Shown in pieces: positions 27,522 through 35,143 of a DNA stretch of 64,000 nt. The position numbers were made by a program, and so were the translations under genes. How positions within the stretch are numbered: position 1 is the stretch's first letter; each line of letters begins with the position of its first letter. Source of the stretch: Lachnospiraceae bacterium (lineage in GTDB: Bacteria; Bacillota; Clostridia; Lachnospirales; Lachnospiraceae); contig JAUNGG010000006.1 in assembly GCA_030524635.1 (NCBI GenBank), positions 1 through 64,000 of the forward strand, read 5' to 3'. The notes beneath the pieces were generated by a model. It ran no database searches, was not told the origin of the DNA, and worked only from the letters and a program-made list of their open reading frames with translations.

Positions 27522-29300
27522 CTATTCATTTAGCTTCACAACCTCCCAGATGCTGGCCGGTTCAAATCCCAGCTTCCAGCAGGCCACACCTGCCAGATCG
27601 TAATCCCGGATCAGGTCCATCTTCAGTCCGATGGAGGTTTCCTCCTCCAGCCAGATCTCCTTTCTCACCTCTGCATTGGAAATCTCACCATAATAAAGAC
27701 CGATCTCATCCTGCCAGTACAGAGAGACCTTATTGGAATCCACCCAGGCCTTGGCGTCTGCAATTCCCAGTGCATCTGAACTGGTCGTGCCATCTGCATT
27801 CTCCTTCCAGACCCGGGTGTAGAATGGAATCGCATTAATCACTTTCTCCTTTGGAACCTCCTTTAAGGTTCCCTCGATTCCATTTTTCACATATGGATAG
27901 GATGCCACCGGCCCTGCCTCCCCGCCGGAATAATGTTCATCGTAGCCCATAATGATCACATAATCCGCCACGATTCCCTGTTCCCTCCGGTTATAGTAGG
28001 CATTATAGGACGCCGGAACGTAATTGTCCACCGACAGTACGATCTGCTTCTGCCGGCATGCCACAGAAAGCTCCCGTATAAACTGAATATAATGAGGGCC
28101 TGCACTCTCCTTCAGACTTTCAAAATCCAGATTCAGGCCGTCCAGATCATAGGTTTCCACCTGCTCCATCAGGCCGCTGATCAGCTTTTGGCGAACAGAA
28201 GTCCTGGACAGCAGGATCTCCGTCTGGACATCCTGACTGAAATTATCGATCAATGCCCAGACCTGGATTCCCTGGTCATGGAGCGAATCCACATAGGAGC
28301 GGTCAGCCAGGGAAGTAAAATTCCCTTCATTGTCCGTCAGCGCAAACCAGGTGGGAGAAACCACATTAACGCCTTTTGTATGATTGAGAAGCTTTGTCAG
28401 TGTCCGGTTCGCCTCCATACTGGTTACCTGATGCCATACCAGACAAACCTTTTCTTCCATGGAAATATTCGTATAAACTGGCGCTTCAAAGGTGCTGATG
28501 TATGTTACATTTTCACGGTCACCCAGACGGCGCTTTTCAATATATCCCATATGACCGTCCTCAGTCCGCACCTTCGCCCAGCGCTCCATCGTTTCCAGCA
28601 CTCTTACCTTTGCGCCCTGCGGCTCCTGAACCACCACCAGGCTCTTAATTCCGCCTCGTTCCCGGACTGCGCCTGCTGACTTTAATGCGGTCCATTCCTC
28701 AGCTTCCCATTTTCGGTCCACAAACATGCGCTTAACGCTTGTCTTTGCAGCATTTCCAGTTTTCCTTCCTGCCTTCTCACCAGTCTGATTTCCAGCGCCC
28801 TTCCCAGACGAATCATCAGCCTGACGCACCGCATCTTCTGCAAATGCTGTCAGCCGCACATCGGTATACTGTGCAATCAGCTCCTCCGAAAGATAAACAT
28901 TCTCTTTTGCATCTGCTTCTGCATCCAATGCTTTCGCCCTGGTTATGATCACTGGCGCACCGCTTTCTCCTCTGGTATTCTGGTCCATATATACGATGGA
29001 TTCCGGCAATGTATACACCAAAAGCTGTTCGTTGGCATCCCAGTAAAACCGTTCATTCAGGTTTTGATTGACCCATGAAACCGGCAGGTAAACCTGTCCA
29101 TTCTGAAAGCTTCCCTTTGCTTCCTGGAGTTCATCATCCAGAAACAGTGCAACCTCATCTCCTGACGCACCGTACAGACTTGTTAAATCAGCCCGCTCCT
29201 TGACAGGAGCATACTTTTTGTATGCTGTATAACCTAAACCTCCGATCAGCGCACAGAGGATGAATCCGATCATCAGCAAGATTGGGACTACTTTTTTCAT
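27522..29300 (-). CDS. Membrane-anchored GH18 family protein with SH3 domain
   Basis: 592 residues from MKKVVPILLM. One N-terminal membrane helix, then a region like the copper-amine-oxidase N-terminal stalk domain (residues about 45-120), a charged linker, an SH3b domain (KVRVLETMERWAKVRTEDGH), and a GH18 barrel in which YDLDGLNLDFESLKE supplies the DxxDxDxE-type acid. Related to YaaH/YdhD-like spore or envelope enzymes acting on N-acetylglucosamine polymers. Start chosen by AGGAAGG upstream, though spacing is long; two earlier in-frame ATGs exist. A TATAAT at 29383-29378 could be its -10. Confidence 0.87.
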   Translation of the reverse strand: MKKVVPILLMIGFILCALIGGLGYTAYKKYAPVKERADLTSLYGASGDEVALFLDDELQEAKGSFQNGQVYLPVSWVNQNLNERFYWDANEQLLVYTLPESIVYMDQNTRGESGAPVIITRAKALDAEADAKENVYLSEELIAQYTDVRLTAFAEDAVRQADDSSGKGAGNQTGEKAGRKTGNAAKTSVKRMFVDRKWEAEEWTALKSAGAVRERGGIKSLVVVQEPQGAKVRVLETMERWAKVRTEDGHMGYIEKRRLGDRENVTYISTFEAPVYTNISMEEKVCLVWHQVTSMEANRTLTKLLNHTKGVNVVSPTWFALTDNEGNFTSLADRSYVDSLHDQGIQVWALIDNFSQDVQTEILLSRTSVRQKLISGLMEQVETYDLDGLNLDFESLKESAGPHYIQFIRELSVACRQKQIVLSVDNYVPASYNAYYNRREQGIVADYVIIMGYDEHYSGGEAGPVASYPYVKNGIEGTLKEVPKEKVINAIPFYTRVWKENADGTTSSDALGIADAKAWVDSNKVSLYWQDEIGLYYGEISNAEVRKEIWLEEETSIGLKMDLIRDYDLAGVACWKLGFEPASIWEVVKLNE

Positions 29301-29589
29301 CGTTTGTACATCCTTCCTATATGTTTCCATGACATGCTTCCCTAAGAAACCGGGGAATTTTCCCTGCATATGGTTAAATTATACCATAGAACATAGAAAG
29401 AAAGTTTTACTTTTTTTTGAACTTTTGAAATTTAATGCAGTGCTTCATCAAAAGAACCTTCAGGAATGATAAAAATACATCGGAACATTACAGGCTAAAA
29501 TGGCTCCTACTCCTTTCTTGCATTTTATTTGTTCGTTTTATTCCTTCCTTTCATCAATCCTTTTATCAATTCCTTCGATGCGGATCTTT

Positions 29590-29988
29590 TTATTCCTCCA
29601 GTTTTCTGTCATCCTGCTTTATGTCATTCTGTTCCCAATCCCGGATTCTCTGATTTTTCTGAAGGACCGATTGATAATGCTGCATCTGCGCCCTTCTCCG
29701 GTCCTCCTCCAGGCGCCTTTGGCCCTCCCATGCCTGTCTGGCATCCAGGTCCAGATACACCAGATCAAAATGGATCTCCGACACGATTCCCTTTTCAATG
29801 CTGACAAAATCAGCCATATAGGTTGCCCCATCATCCCGAACCTCGAAGATCTTATACCAATCCCGCTCCTGACACGCTGCCTTTCCATCGATAAAGATCG
29901 GGATTCCCTGCCTCCGATAATTCCTTAGCTGATTCACATAATCATGCTGTTCCTTGTGAAATTTCCTCCTCCTTCTGTCCTCTCCCAT
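29590..29988 (-). CDS. Hypothetical protein, charged and helical
   Basis: 132 residues from MGEDRRRRKFHKE, with AGGAAAGGT before the ATG at 29988. The central part (GIPIFIDGKAACQERDWYKI, then FVSIEKGIVSEIHFDLVYL) looks like a small beta-rich domain; the last 55 residues are Gln/Arg/Glu-rich and probably form one long helix. No family recognised. It lies 214 bases downstream of the ParA-like gene on the same strand and may belong to the kinase cluster. Confidence 0.65.
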   Translation of the reverse strand: MGEDRRRRKFHKEQHDYVNQLRNYRRQGIPIFIDGKAACQERDWYKIFEVRDDGATYMADFVSIEKGIVSEIHFDLVYLDLDARQAWEGQRRLEEDRRRAQMQHYQSVLQKNQRIRDWEQNDIKQDDRKLEE

Positions 29989-30202
29989 ACCTTTCCTCCA
30001 TATGATTTTCCTCGAAAGGATAATACCGGAACCACTCTGCCAACCCGGTAATCCAATTGACGGCGCAACATGCACGCCTTTTTGGAGAATCTGCTGCGCA
30101 GCTTCTCATAAGATACTTTACTTTCTGGCTGAAATCAGGTCACACAGGGAGGCCGCTATCGTGACATATCAACTTCCTTCTATTGCAATCTATTGTGTAC
30201 CT

Positions 30203-30787
30203 TCATCCCTGATCTCTCCAGATCCGCTTAAAAAATGCTGCTGTCTCCTCTTCGATGGAAAATGCATCCGGGGCATATGGAATTGGTTCAAACCAAAGAC
30301 CATACCGCCTTTTAACTTCGCGCCTCGCTTCCTGGCTCCCAAAGGCTGCCAGGAATGTCCAGTGCCCTCTTCCCTTTTGCATCCAATCCTTTTGCTTCAT
30401 CAGTTCAGCAAGCTTCCACTCATTCAACGCACCCAGAAAAAATTGAAGCCCGCACTGCAAAAACTCAGCTCTTCCTCCATCCTGTACACTGCCAAAATCC
30501 AGCAAAACACAATCATAATCCCTCTGCAGGCACCAAGCCAACCCTTCCACACCATGGTCCGGGAAATAATCCACCTTCAGAATGGATATGGGATTGGGTC
30601 CCATCTTTCCTCCTGTGCAGACCGCAGCCAGCTCCTCCAGCCCCCGGCTGCCATCCCATGCCAGGATAGCGGTACGTTTTCGCTCTACTGCTGTCAGATA
30701 ATTGGCAAACAGCACTGCAAAATGGGTAACACCGCATCCTGGTCCTGCTCCCATAATGCCTACTGTCTGCGGTTTTCTGCCTTCCAT
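30203..30787 (-). CDS. ParA/MinD-like protein with atypical P-loop
   Basis: 194 residues; GGAGGTG lies upstream of the ATG. The N-terminus VGIMGAGPGCGVTHFAVLFANYL is a P-loop-like stretch in which the usual Lys-Thr of the deviant Walker A motif is replaced by Val-Thr-His. CVLLDFGSVQDG sits where Walker B is expected. The next gene upstream, the Ser/Thr kinase, carries the same type of motif (GLEPCVGTTHIS) in its second half. Short for a ParA ATPase (typical 250), so perhaps a regulatory homologue. Function unknown; nucleotide binding is doubtful. Confidence 0.75.
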   Translation of the reverse strand: MEGRKPQTVGIMGAGPGCGVTHFAVLFANYLTAVERKRTAILAWDGSRGLEELAAVCTGGKMGPNPISILKVDYFPDHGVEGLAWCLQRDYDCVLLDFGSVQDGGRAEFLQCGLQFFLGALNEWKLAELMKQKDWMQKGRGHWTFLAAFGSQEARREVKRRYGLWFEPIPYAPDAFSIEEETAAFFKRIWRDQG

Positions 30788-30841
30788 ATGAGGATCTCAC
30801 CTCCCATTTCTGTCTCTGGTGTTTTGACTGCATTCCTTTTT

Positions 30842-32353
30842 TCAGGGCTGGCTTCGCTGACTTCCGCAGCTGCCCATCAGCCGCTGTACCTTCCTCCATA
30901 CCCTCTGCAGCCAGGTTTCCTTCTGCAGCACTGCTCTTTTGCCGTTCCGATTCTCCAGGGCATTTTCCATAAAATTTCCTGTGGAATGGTCCCTGCTGCT
31001 TCCTGCACCATTTTCGGCACAGCCCTCTACCAGGCTCCAAAGTAGTCCCAGCCACTCTATTGCCTGATGGTCCGGATAAAATGGGTTGGAGAATAGCGGA
31101 ACCCGAAGCAGCTGGCTCCGGATTTGCCCGTTTTGAAACCGCTCCTTTTGAATTTCTTTTTTTTCAGGGCGTTTTACCGGGATCTGCCGATCTGAAAAAT
31201 TATAGAGAATCACCGTATTATCCTGCGAAATTTCGCATCCACTTTCCTCCATTTTTTCAATCCCCAGATTCCACCATTTTCCCCCGGCCACCACCAGCTG
31301 AACCGTTGGCTGCTCATCCCATAAAAATGCTTCCCCCTTTCCCCAAACGCCTCTGTCCTGAATCACAATAGGATACTGATGCTTTCGAAACCGCACCTGC
31401 CTTCCATAGCAGGGCTTCAGCACACACCCAAACGCCTGTAAGCTTCCATAAGAATCAATGGGAATTCCCTGTACTTCTGCCAACCTCCGGATATGATCCG
31501 AGGAATGGCATTCCTCATATAAATTGGGGAGCCCCAGCTTCCACAGGTATGCACAGAGCGCCAGGCTAATGTGGGTCGTGCCAACGCATGGCTCCAGACC
31601 ATACACTGCCACAACCAGAGATGATACCGGCCGCTCCAACAAATTTTCCAAATCTACCTTTAACTGGCTGACAGATCCATAACGGTCTTCCTTTACCGGC
31701 TCCAAACACGCAGCTGCGATCCGCCCCGCTTCACGGCTCCACATCCTCATTCCCAGCAGAGCAGGGGGGTCCTCTCTGCCTGGGTAAGTTCCGGTTGCCA
31801 GAAAATAAAGGAGTCCACCAATGGCATAAATATCTGTGCGCTCATCCAACTTCATACTGCAGTCATACTGTTCGGGAGCCGCAAAACCAACGGTTCCAAA
31901 CCGCGCAGTCGCCTTATTTGCTTCTGTAAGCCCTGCCGCCTGTCCAAAGTCAACCAGTTTTATGGTCTCATGACACACTAAAAGATTCTTCGGTTGTAAA
32001 TCCAAATGTAATATGGGTTCTGTCCCTGCAGAATGCAGGTAATTTACCACGCCGCAAATTTGAATCACGTACTTCAGTACGGTGCAGCGGGCCAGAGGTC
32101 CCTGGGTCTTTACCAGGGTTTCTAAAGATTCGCCTTGGAGATATTCCTCCACAAGATAACTGTACGCTTCATCTTCTTCAATATCGTAAATAACCGGAAT
32201 TCCAGGATGGCGCAGCTCCTTTAACAGCAGAGCCTCCTTCCGAAACGTTTCATACCGAAGGCTGCTCTTCGCAACTGCCTTGACCGCCCGGTACTCCTCC
32301 AGCTCCTTATGAAGAGCCAGATATACGGTCCCTGTCCTTCCCCTGCCGATCAC
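30842..32353 (-). CDS. Hanks-type Ser/Thr protein kinase fused to a ParA-like domain; start region disrupted
   Basis: 503 residues from a GTG at 32353. Kinase motifs: glycine loop IGRGRTGTVYLA, Lys25 in AVKAVAK, HLDLQPKNLLV, DFGQAAG, and FAAPEQYD. Residues from about 245 form a ParA-like domain (VVAVYGLEPCVGTTHISLAL) and a basic tail. The frame continues upstream of the GTG with VGDTILSGKYRLCRVIG, the canonical kinase N-terminus, but contains no ATG, GTG or TTG. AAGGAGGT at 32408-32401 points to a TTG at 32394 that is one base out of frame; a fifth G in the GGGG run there would restore M-GDTILSGKYR. So: sequencing error, frameshift or switchable run. Confidence 0.85.
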   Translation of the reverse strand: MIGRGRTGTVYLALHKELEEYRAVKAVAKSSLRYETFRKEALLLKELRHPGIPVIYDIEEDEAYSYLVEEYLQGESLETLVKTQGPLARCTVLKYVIQICGVVNYLHSAGTEPILHLDLQPKNLLVCHETIKLVDFGQAAGLTEANKATARFGTVGFAAPEQYDCSMKLDERTDIYAIGGLLYFLATGTYPGREDPPALLGMRMWSREAGRIAAACLEPVKEDRYGSVSQLKVDLENLLERPVSSLVVAVYGLEPCVGTTHISLALCAYLWKLGLPNLYEECHSSDHIRRLAEVQGIPIDSYGSLQAFGCVLKPCYGRQVRFRKHQYPIVIQDRGVWGKGEAFLWDEQPTVQLVVAGGKWWNLGIEKMEESGCEISQDNTVILYNFSDRQIPVKRPEKKEIQKERFQNGQIRSQLLRVPLFSNPFYPDHQAIEWLGLLWSLVEGCAENGAGSSRDHSTGNFMENALENRNGKRAVLQKETWLQRVWRKVQRLMGSCGSQRSQP

Positions 32354-32688
32354 CCGGCATAACCGGTATTTTCCGGATAAAATGGTGTCCCCAACGCGCC
32401 ACCTCCTTCTCCGGTATCATCTCATGGGAATATTTTACTATATTTGTTATAATTTTACAATAGTTAATTTTAAATCTCTTATATTTTTCTAAAATTTTTT
32501 TCATAGGAATTGCTATTTTGTGATATAGTATAGTATATTAATGTAGAAGAAGTGTGACTGTGCCAGTATGGAACAGCCGCAGAGAGTTTATCATTCTTCC
32601 ACCACCAGCCAATATCGAGCGAAATCGCAGTATCACGATTCCGTTCGGCCACATACCGTGAAATCGACAGGATAGGAAGTGATTCTTA
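32354..32688. other. AT-rich intergenic region before mecA
   Basis: The first 40 bases are the cryptic kinase N-terminus described above. Then comes AT-rich sequence; TTGCTA (32510-32515) and TATATT (32534-32539, spacer 18) may be the mecA promoter, leaving a leader of about 145 bases in which I see no clear structure. Confidence 0.4.
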
Positions 32689-33489
32689 ATGAAAATAGAA
32701 CGTATTAGTGAAAATCAAATCCGCTGTACCTTAAATAATTTTGATCTGAGCGCCCGAAACTTAAACTTAACCGAACTGGCTTATGGCACAGAAAAAGCGA
32801 AAAATCTGTTTCGCGAAATGATTCAGAAAGCATCTAATGAGGTTGGCTTTGAAGCCGATGACATTCCTCTGATGGTGGAAGCCATCCCATTGTCCAATGA
32901 AAGCGTTATGCTGGTGATCACCAAGATGGAAGACCCAGAGGAGGTAGACACCCGTTTCGCCAAATTCTCCCCTATGTCGGAGGATGAAGATAACCTGCTG
33001 AATGATTTAGCAAGCGAACTGTTAGAGGGCGCAGACGGGCTGATGCAGTATTTAAAATCCGCCGCAGGCTCCCAGCTTCCATCAAGCGAAGCTCCCGCCG
33101 GCTCCGACTTAGCCGGAATCCAGCCGCCTGCAGACAAAGAAGAAAAAGAAGCTTCCCTGACCGACAGCCTCCGCATCTTCAGCTTCCCATCTCTGGACCT
33201 GGCTGCAGACGCTGCTAAAGTGGTCGAGCCATCCTTTCATGGAAGAAGCATTCTCTATAAAAACCCAAAATCCGGCCAGTACTATCTGGTCATCCACCGG
33301 CCGGTATCCCATGCAGCTGATGAAGAACATCCGGAAGGTGCAAATCACCTGGAATTCAGCCGCATCTGCAATGCCCTGGCAGAATATGGGACCAAGATCC
33401 ATCACGATTATGCCACAGAAGCTTACTATGAGGAGCATTATGAACCCATCATCCGGCACGATGCGATCCAGGCCCTTACCTTGCTGTAG
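32689..33489 (+). CDS. mecA: Adaptor protein MecA
   Basis: 266 residues. N-terminal substrate-binding domain MKIERISENQIRCTLNNFDL, an acidic linker (residues about 95-155, with SEDEDNLLNDLASELLEGAD), and a C-terminal domain (LRIFSFPSLDLAADAAKVV to NALAEYG) that binds the ClpC unfoldase. MecA delivers regulators such as ComK and others to ClpCP. AGGAAGTG lies before the ATG. Single gene followed by a dispersed-repeat copy and a terminator. Confidence 0.95.
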   Translation: MKIERISENQIRCTLNNFDLSARNLNLTELAYGTEKAKNLFREMIQKASNEVGFEADDIPLMVEAIPLSNESVMLVITKMEDPEEVDTRFAKFSPMSEDEDNLLNDLASELLEGADGLMQYLKSAAGSQLPSSEAPAGSDLAGIQPPADKEEKEASLTDSLRIFSFPSLDLAADAAKVVEPSFHGRSILYKNPKSGQYYLVIHRPVSHAADEEHPEGANHLEFSRICNALAEYGTKIHHDYATEAYYEEHYEPIIRHDAIQALTLL

Positions 33490-33502
33490 ACTTTGATGTA
33501 AC

Positions 33503-33529
33503 GTAACGGTTCAGTACCCTCACAGTTAC
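33503..33529. repeat. Dispersed 27-bp palindromic repeat, copy 3
   Basis: Arms GTAACGGT and ACAGTTAC around TCAGTACCCTC; 14 bases after the mecA stop and before its terminator, the only good copy lying downstream of a gene rather than upstream. Confidence 0.8.
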
Positions 33530-33537
33530 GATCTAAC

Positions 33538-33591
33538 AAAAAACGGCCGCACCCCAAGGATTTTCTTCCTTGCGGATACGACCGTTTTTTT
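33538..33591 (+). terminator. Terminator after mecA
   Basis: AAAACGG ... CCAAGGA, loop, TCCTTG ... CCGTTTTTTT: an interrupted long stem with a seven-T tail. It may also act on the convergent DUF1858 gene. Confidence 0.75.
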
Positions 33592-33635
33592 GCTTCCGAA
33601 AGCATTCGCTATTGCTCTGCTTCCGTTGCATTTTC

Positions 33636-33836
33636 TTATAAAGTTGCAAGTACTTCGTTCATATTTGCAACCAGGGTATCACAATCAATACCATGAACCA
33701 TGCAGGCTTCTTCCAGGGACTCTGCCTGAGAAGACGGGCAGCCTAAGCAATGCATTCCAGCTCTCATTAACATTGCCGGAATTGCCTCATGCATGCGAAC
33801 TAAATCACCGATTAACATGTCTTTACTAATCTGCAT
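33636..33836 (-). CDS. DUF1858 domain protein
   Basis: 66 residues. [32 protein letters not shown] and [12 protein letters not shown] are the DUF1858 signature (hydrophobic helix-rich domain with a CxxC pair; often called a hybrid cluster protein-associated or disulfide-associated domain). TCCTTCT (AGGAGG) is well placed upstream. Function unknown; the HCLGC pair suggests redox or metal binding. Adjacent to a ferredoxin gene on the other strand. Confidence 0.93.
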   Translation of the reverse strand: MQISKDMLIGDLVRMHEAIPAMLMRAGMHCLGCPSSQAESLEEACMVHGIDCDTLVANMNEVLATL

Positions 33837-34005
33837 CGTATCTTACCTCCTTCTAATTGTGCTATTACCACTATAATACCATTTGCGGATTTTGACAAGG
33901 AGGAATCGCGAATGAGCATCGATTTCCTTCTTTTCCCCATTATTTTCCTGTAAAAATTCCCAAATCATGTTTCGATATTTATACAGTTCCTCCACCATTT
34001 TCCAC

Positions 34006-34034
34006 TTGAATAATTCCTTAATTTATTATAGAAT
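34006..34034 (+). promoter_or_regulatory. Sigma-A promoter for the ferredoxin gene
   Basis: TTGAAT (34006-34011), 17-base spacer, TAGAAT (34029-34034), 36 bases before the ATG. Confidence 0.75.
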
Positions 34035-34070
34035 ATAGTCAAATATATATCATATAAGGAGGATTTTATC

Positions 34071-34241
34071 ATGGCATATGTAATTAATGATTCTTGTGTT
34101 AGCTGCGGCACCTGCGCTGGCGAATGTCCAGTAAGCGCTATTGCTGAGGGTGATGGCCAGTACGTTATCGATGCAGATTCCTGCATTAGCTGTGGTACCT
34201 GTGCAGGCGTATGTCCTACCGGTGCTATCGAGGAAGGTTGA
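34071..34241 (+). CDS. Clostridial 2[4Fe-4S] ferredoxin
   Basis: 56 residues, read directly from the sequence: MAYVINDSCVSCGTCAGECP at the start and CISCGTCAGVCPTGAIEEG at the end. Two CxxCxxCxxxCP clusters, the classical low-potential clostridial ferredoxin carrying electrons in the cytoplasm (for example for pyruvate:ferredoxin oxidoreductase and hydrogenase). AAGGAGG lies ten bases before the ATG. It has its own promoter and terminator, as expected for a highly expressed gene. Confidence 0.97.
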   Translation: MAYVINDSCVSCGTCAGECPVSAIAEGDGQYVIDADSCISCGTCAGVCPTGAIEEG

Positions 34242-34255
34242 TCTTAAGCTTACAT

Positions 34256-34288
34256 AAGTGCCTCTTCCGGAAGGAAGGGGCATTTTTG
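34256..34288 (+). terminator. Terminator after the ferredoxin gene
   Basis: GTGCCTCTTCC, loop, GGAAGGGGCA and TTTTTG tail, with a small bulge. Confidence 0.75.
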
Positions 34289-34407
34289 TTGTTTGCCATT
34301 TTCAGCCAAACGCGCATATATTTTAAGAAGATCCGCCAAACGATTATATTATCACTTTTAACCCTTATGATTCACCTTTCTAAGAAATAAACGGAGGTCA
34401 TCTAATT

Positions 34408-35124
34408 TTGAATAAACCTATTATCGGCCTGACTCCTTCCCACAATCCTGACAATGACGACCTTTCCATGCGTCCGACTTATATCCGCGCACTGGAAGCT
34501 GCCGGCGCGATTCCTATGATCCTTCCGCTGGAAATCGCCAATGACGATTTATGCCAATTGTCGAAGCTGTGTCAGGGTTTTCTCTTCACCGGCGGCCCGG
34601 ATCCCCATCCCTTTCTGTGGGGAGAAGAAACCCATAAAAACTGTGGTTCTATCTCTGTCAAACGAGATCAGATGGAACTTGCGCTCCTGTCCATTGCCAT
34701 GGAGCAGAAGAAACCAGTGCTTGGCATCTGCCGCGGTGCACAAATGATCAATGTAGGGCTGGGCGGCGATATTTATCAGGATATCGACAGCCAATACCAT
34801 TCCGAATTTCCAATTGCTCATAAACAGCCCCTGTATTACACCAGCCCTTCCCACCATGTAATCGTAACGCCAGATACCATATTAGCCGATCTGGCTGCTG
34901 CCCCTAGAATTGCAGTAAACAGCTGCCATCATCAGGCCGTGCGGAGGCTGGCCCCTGGCCTGACTGCAGGCGGGATCGCTCCGGACGGAATCATTGAAGA
35001 AATCGAGATGCCCGGATATCCATTCCTGGTAGGTGTCCAATGGCATCCAGAGTATCTGTGGGAAACCGATGCCCCTTCCCGGAATCTGTTCCTTCGATTT
35101 GTGAACGCCTGCATTTCACAGTAA
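34408..35124 (+). CDS. Class I glutamine amidotransferase-like hydrolase, peptidase C26 family
   Basis: 238 residues from a TTG codon with GGAGGT nine bases upstream. Motifs: GLTPSHN at the N-terminus, GFLFTGGPDPHPFLWGE, nucleophile Cys in LGICRGAQMINVGLGG, and His-Glu in GVQWHPEYLW. The family includes gamma-glutamyl-GABA hydrolase (PuuD) and folate gamma-glutamyl hydrolases; the substrate cannot be chosen from sequence alone and no polyamine genes are nearby. Convergent with the MerR-like gene, 19 bases apart. Confidence 0.9.
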   Translation: MNKPIIGLTPSHNPDNDDLSMRPTYIRALEAAGAIPMILPLEIANDDLCQLSKLCQGFLFTGGPDPHPFLWGEETHKNCGSISVKRDQMELALLSIAMEQKKPVLGICRGAQMINVGLGGDIYQDIDSQYHSEFPIAHKQPLYYTSPSHHVIVTPDTILADLAAAPRIAVNSCHHQAVRRLAPGLTAGGIAPDGIIEEIEMPGYPFLVGVQWHPEYLWETDAPSRNLFLRFVNACISQ

Positions 35125-35143
35125 TGTGCAGATACCTGAATCG

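Noticed and set aside
27933-28679. Plus-strand open frame of 248 codons
   Set aside because: Antisense shadow of the GH18 gene, whose catalytic motif and anchor are clear.
30002-31045. Plus-strand open frame of 347 codons
   Set aside because: Antisense to the ParA-like gene and the kinase; Cys/Pro/His-rich composition, no domain, no ribosome site.
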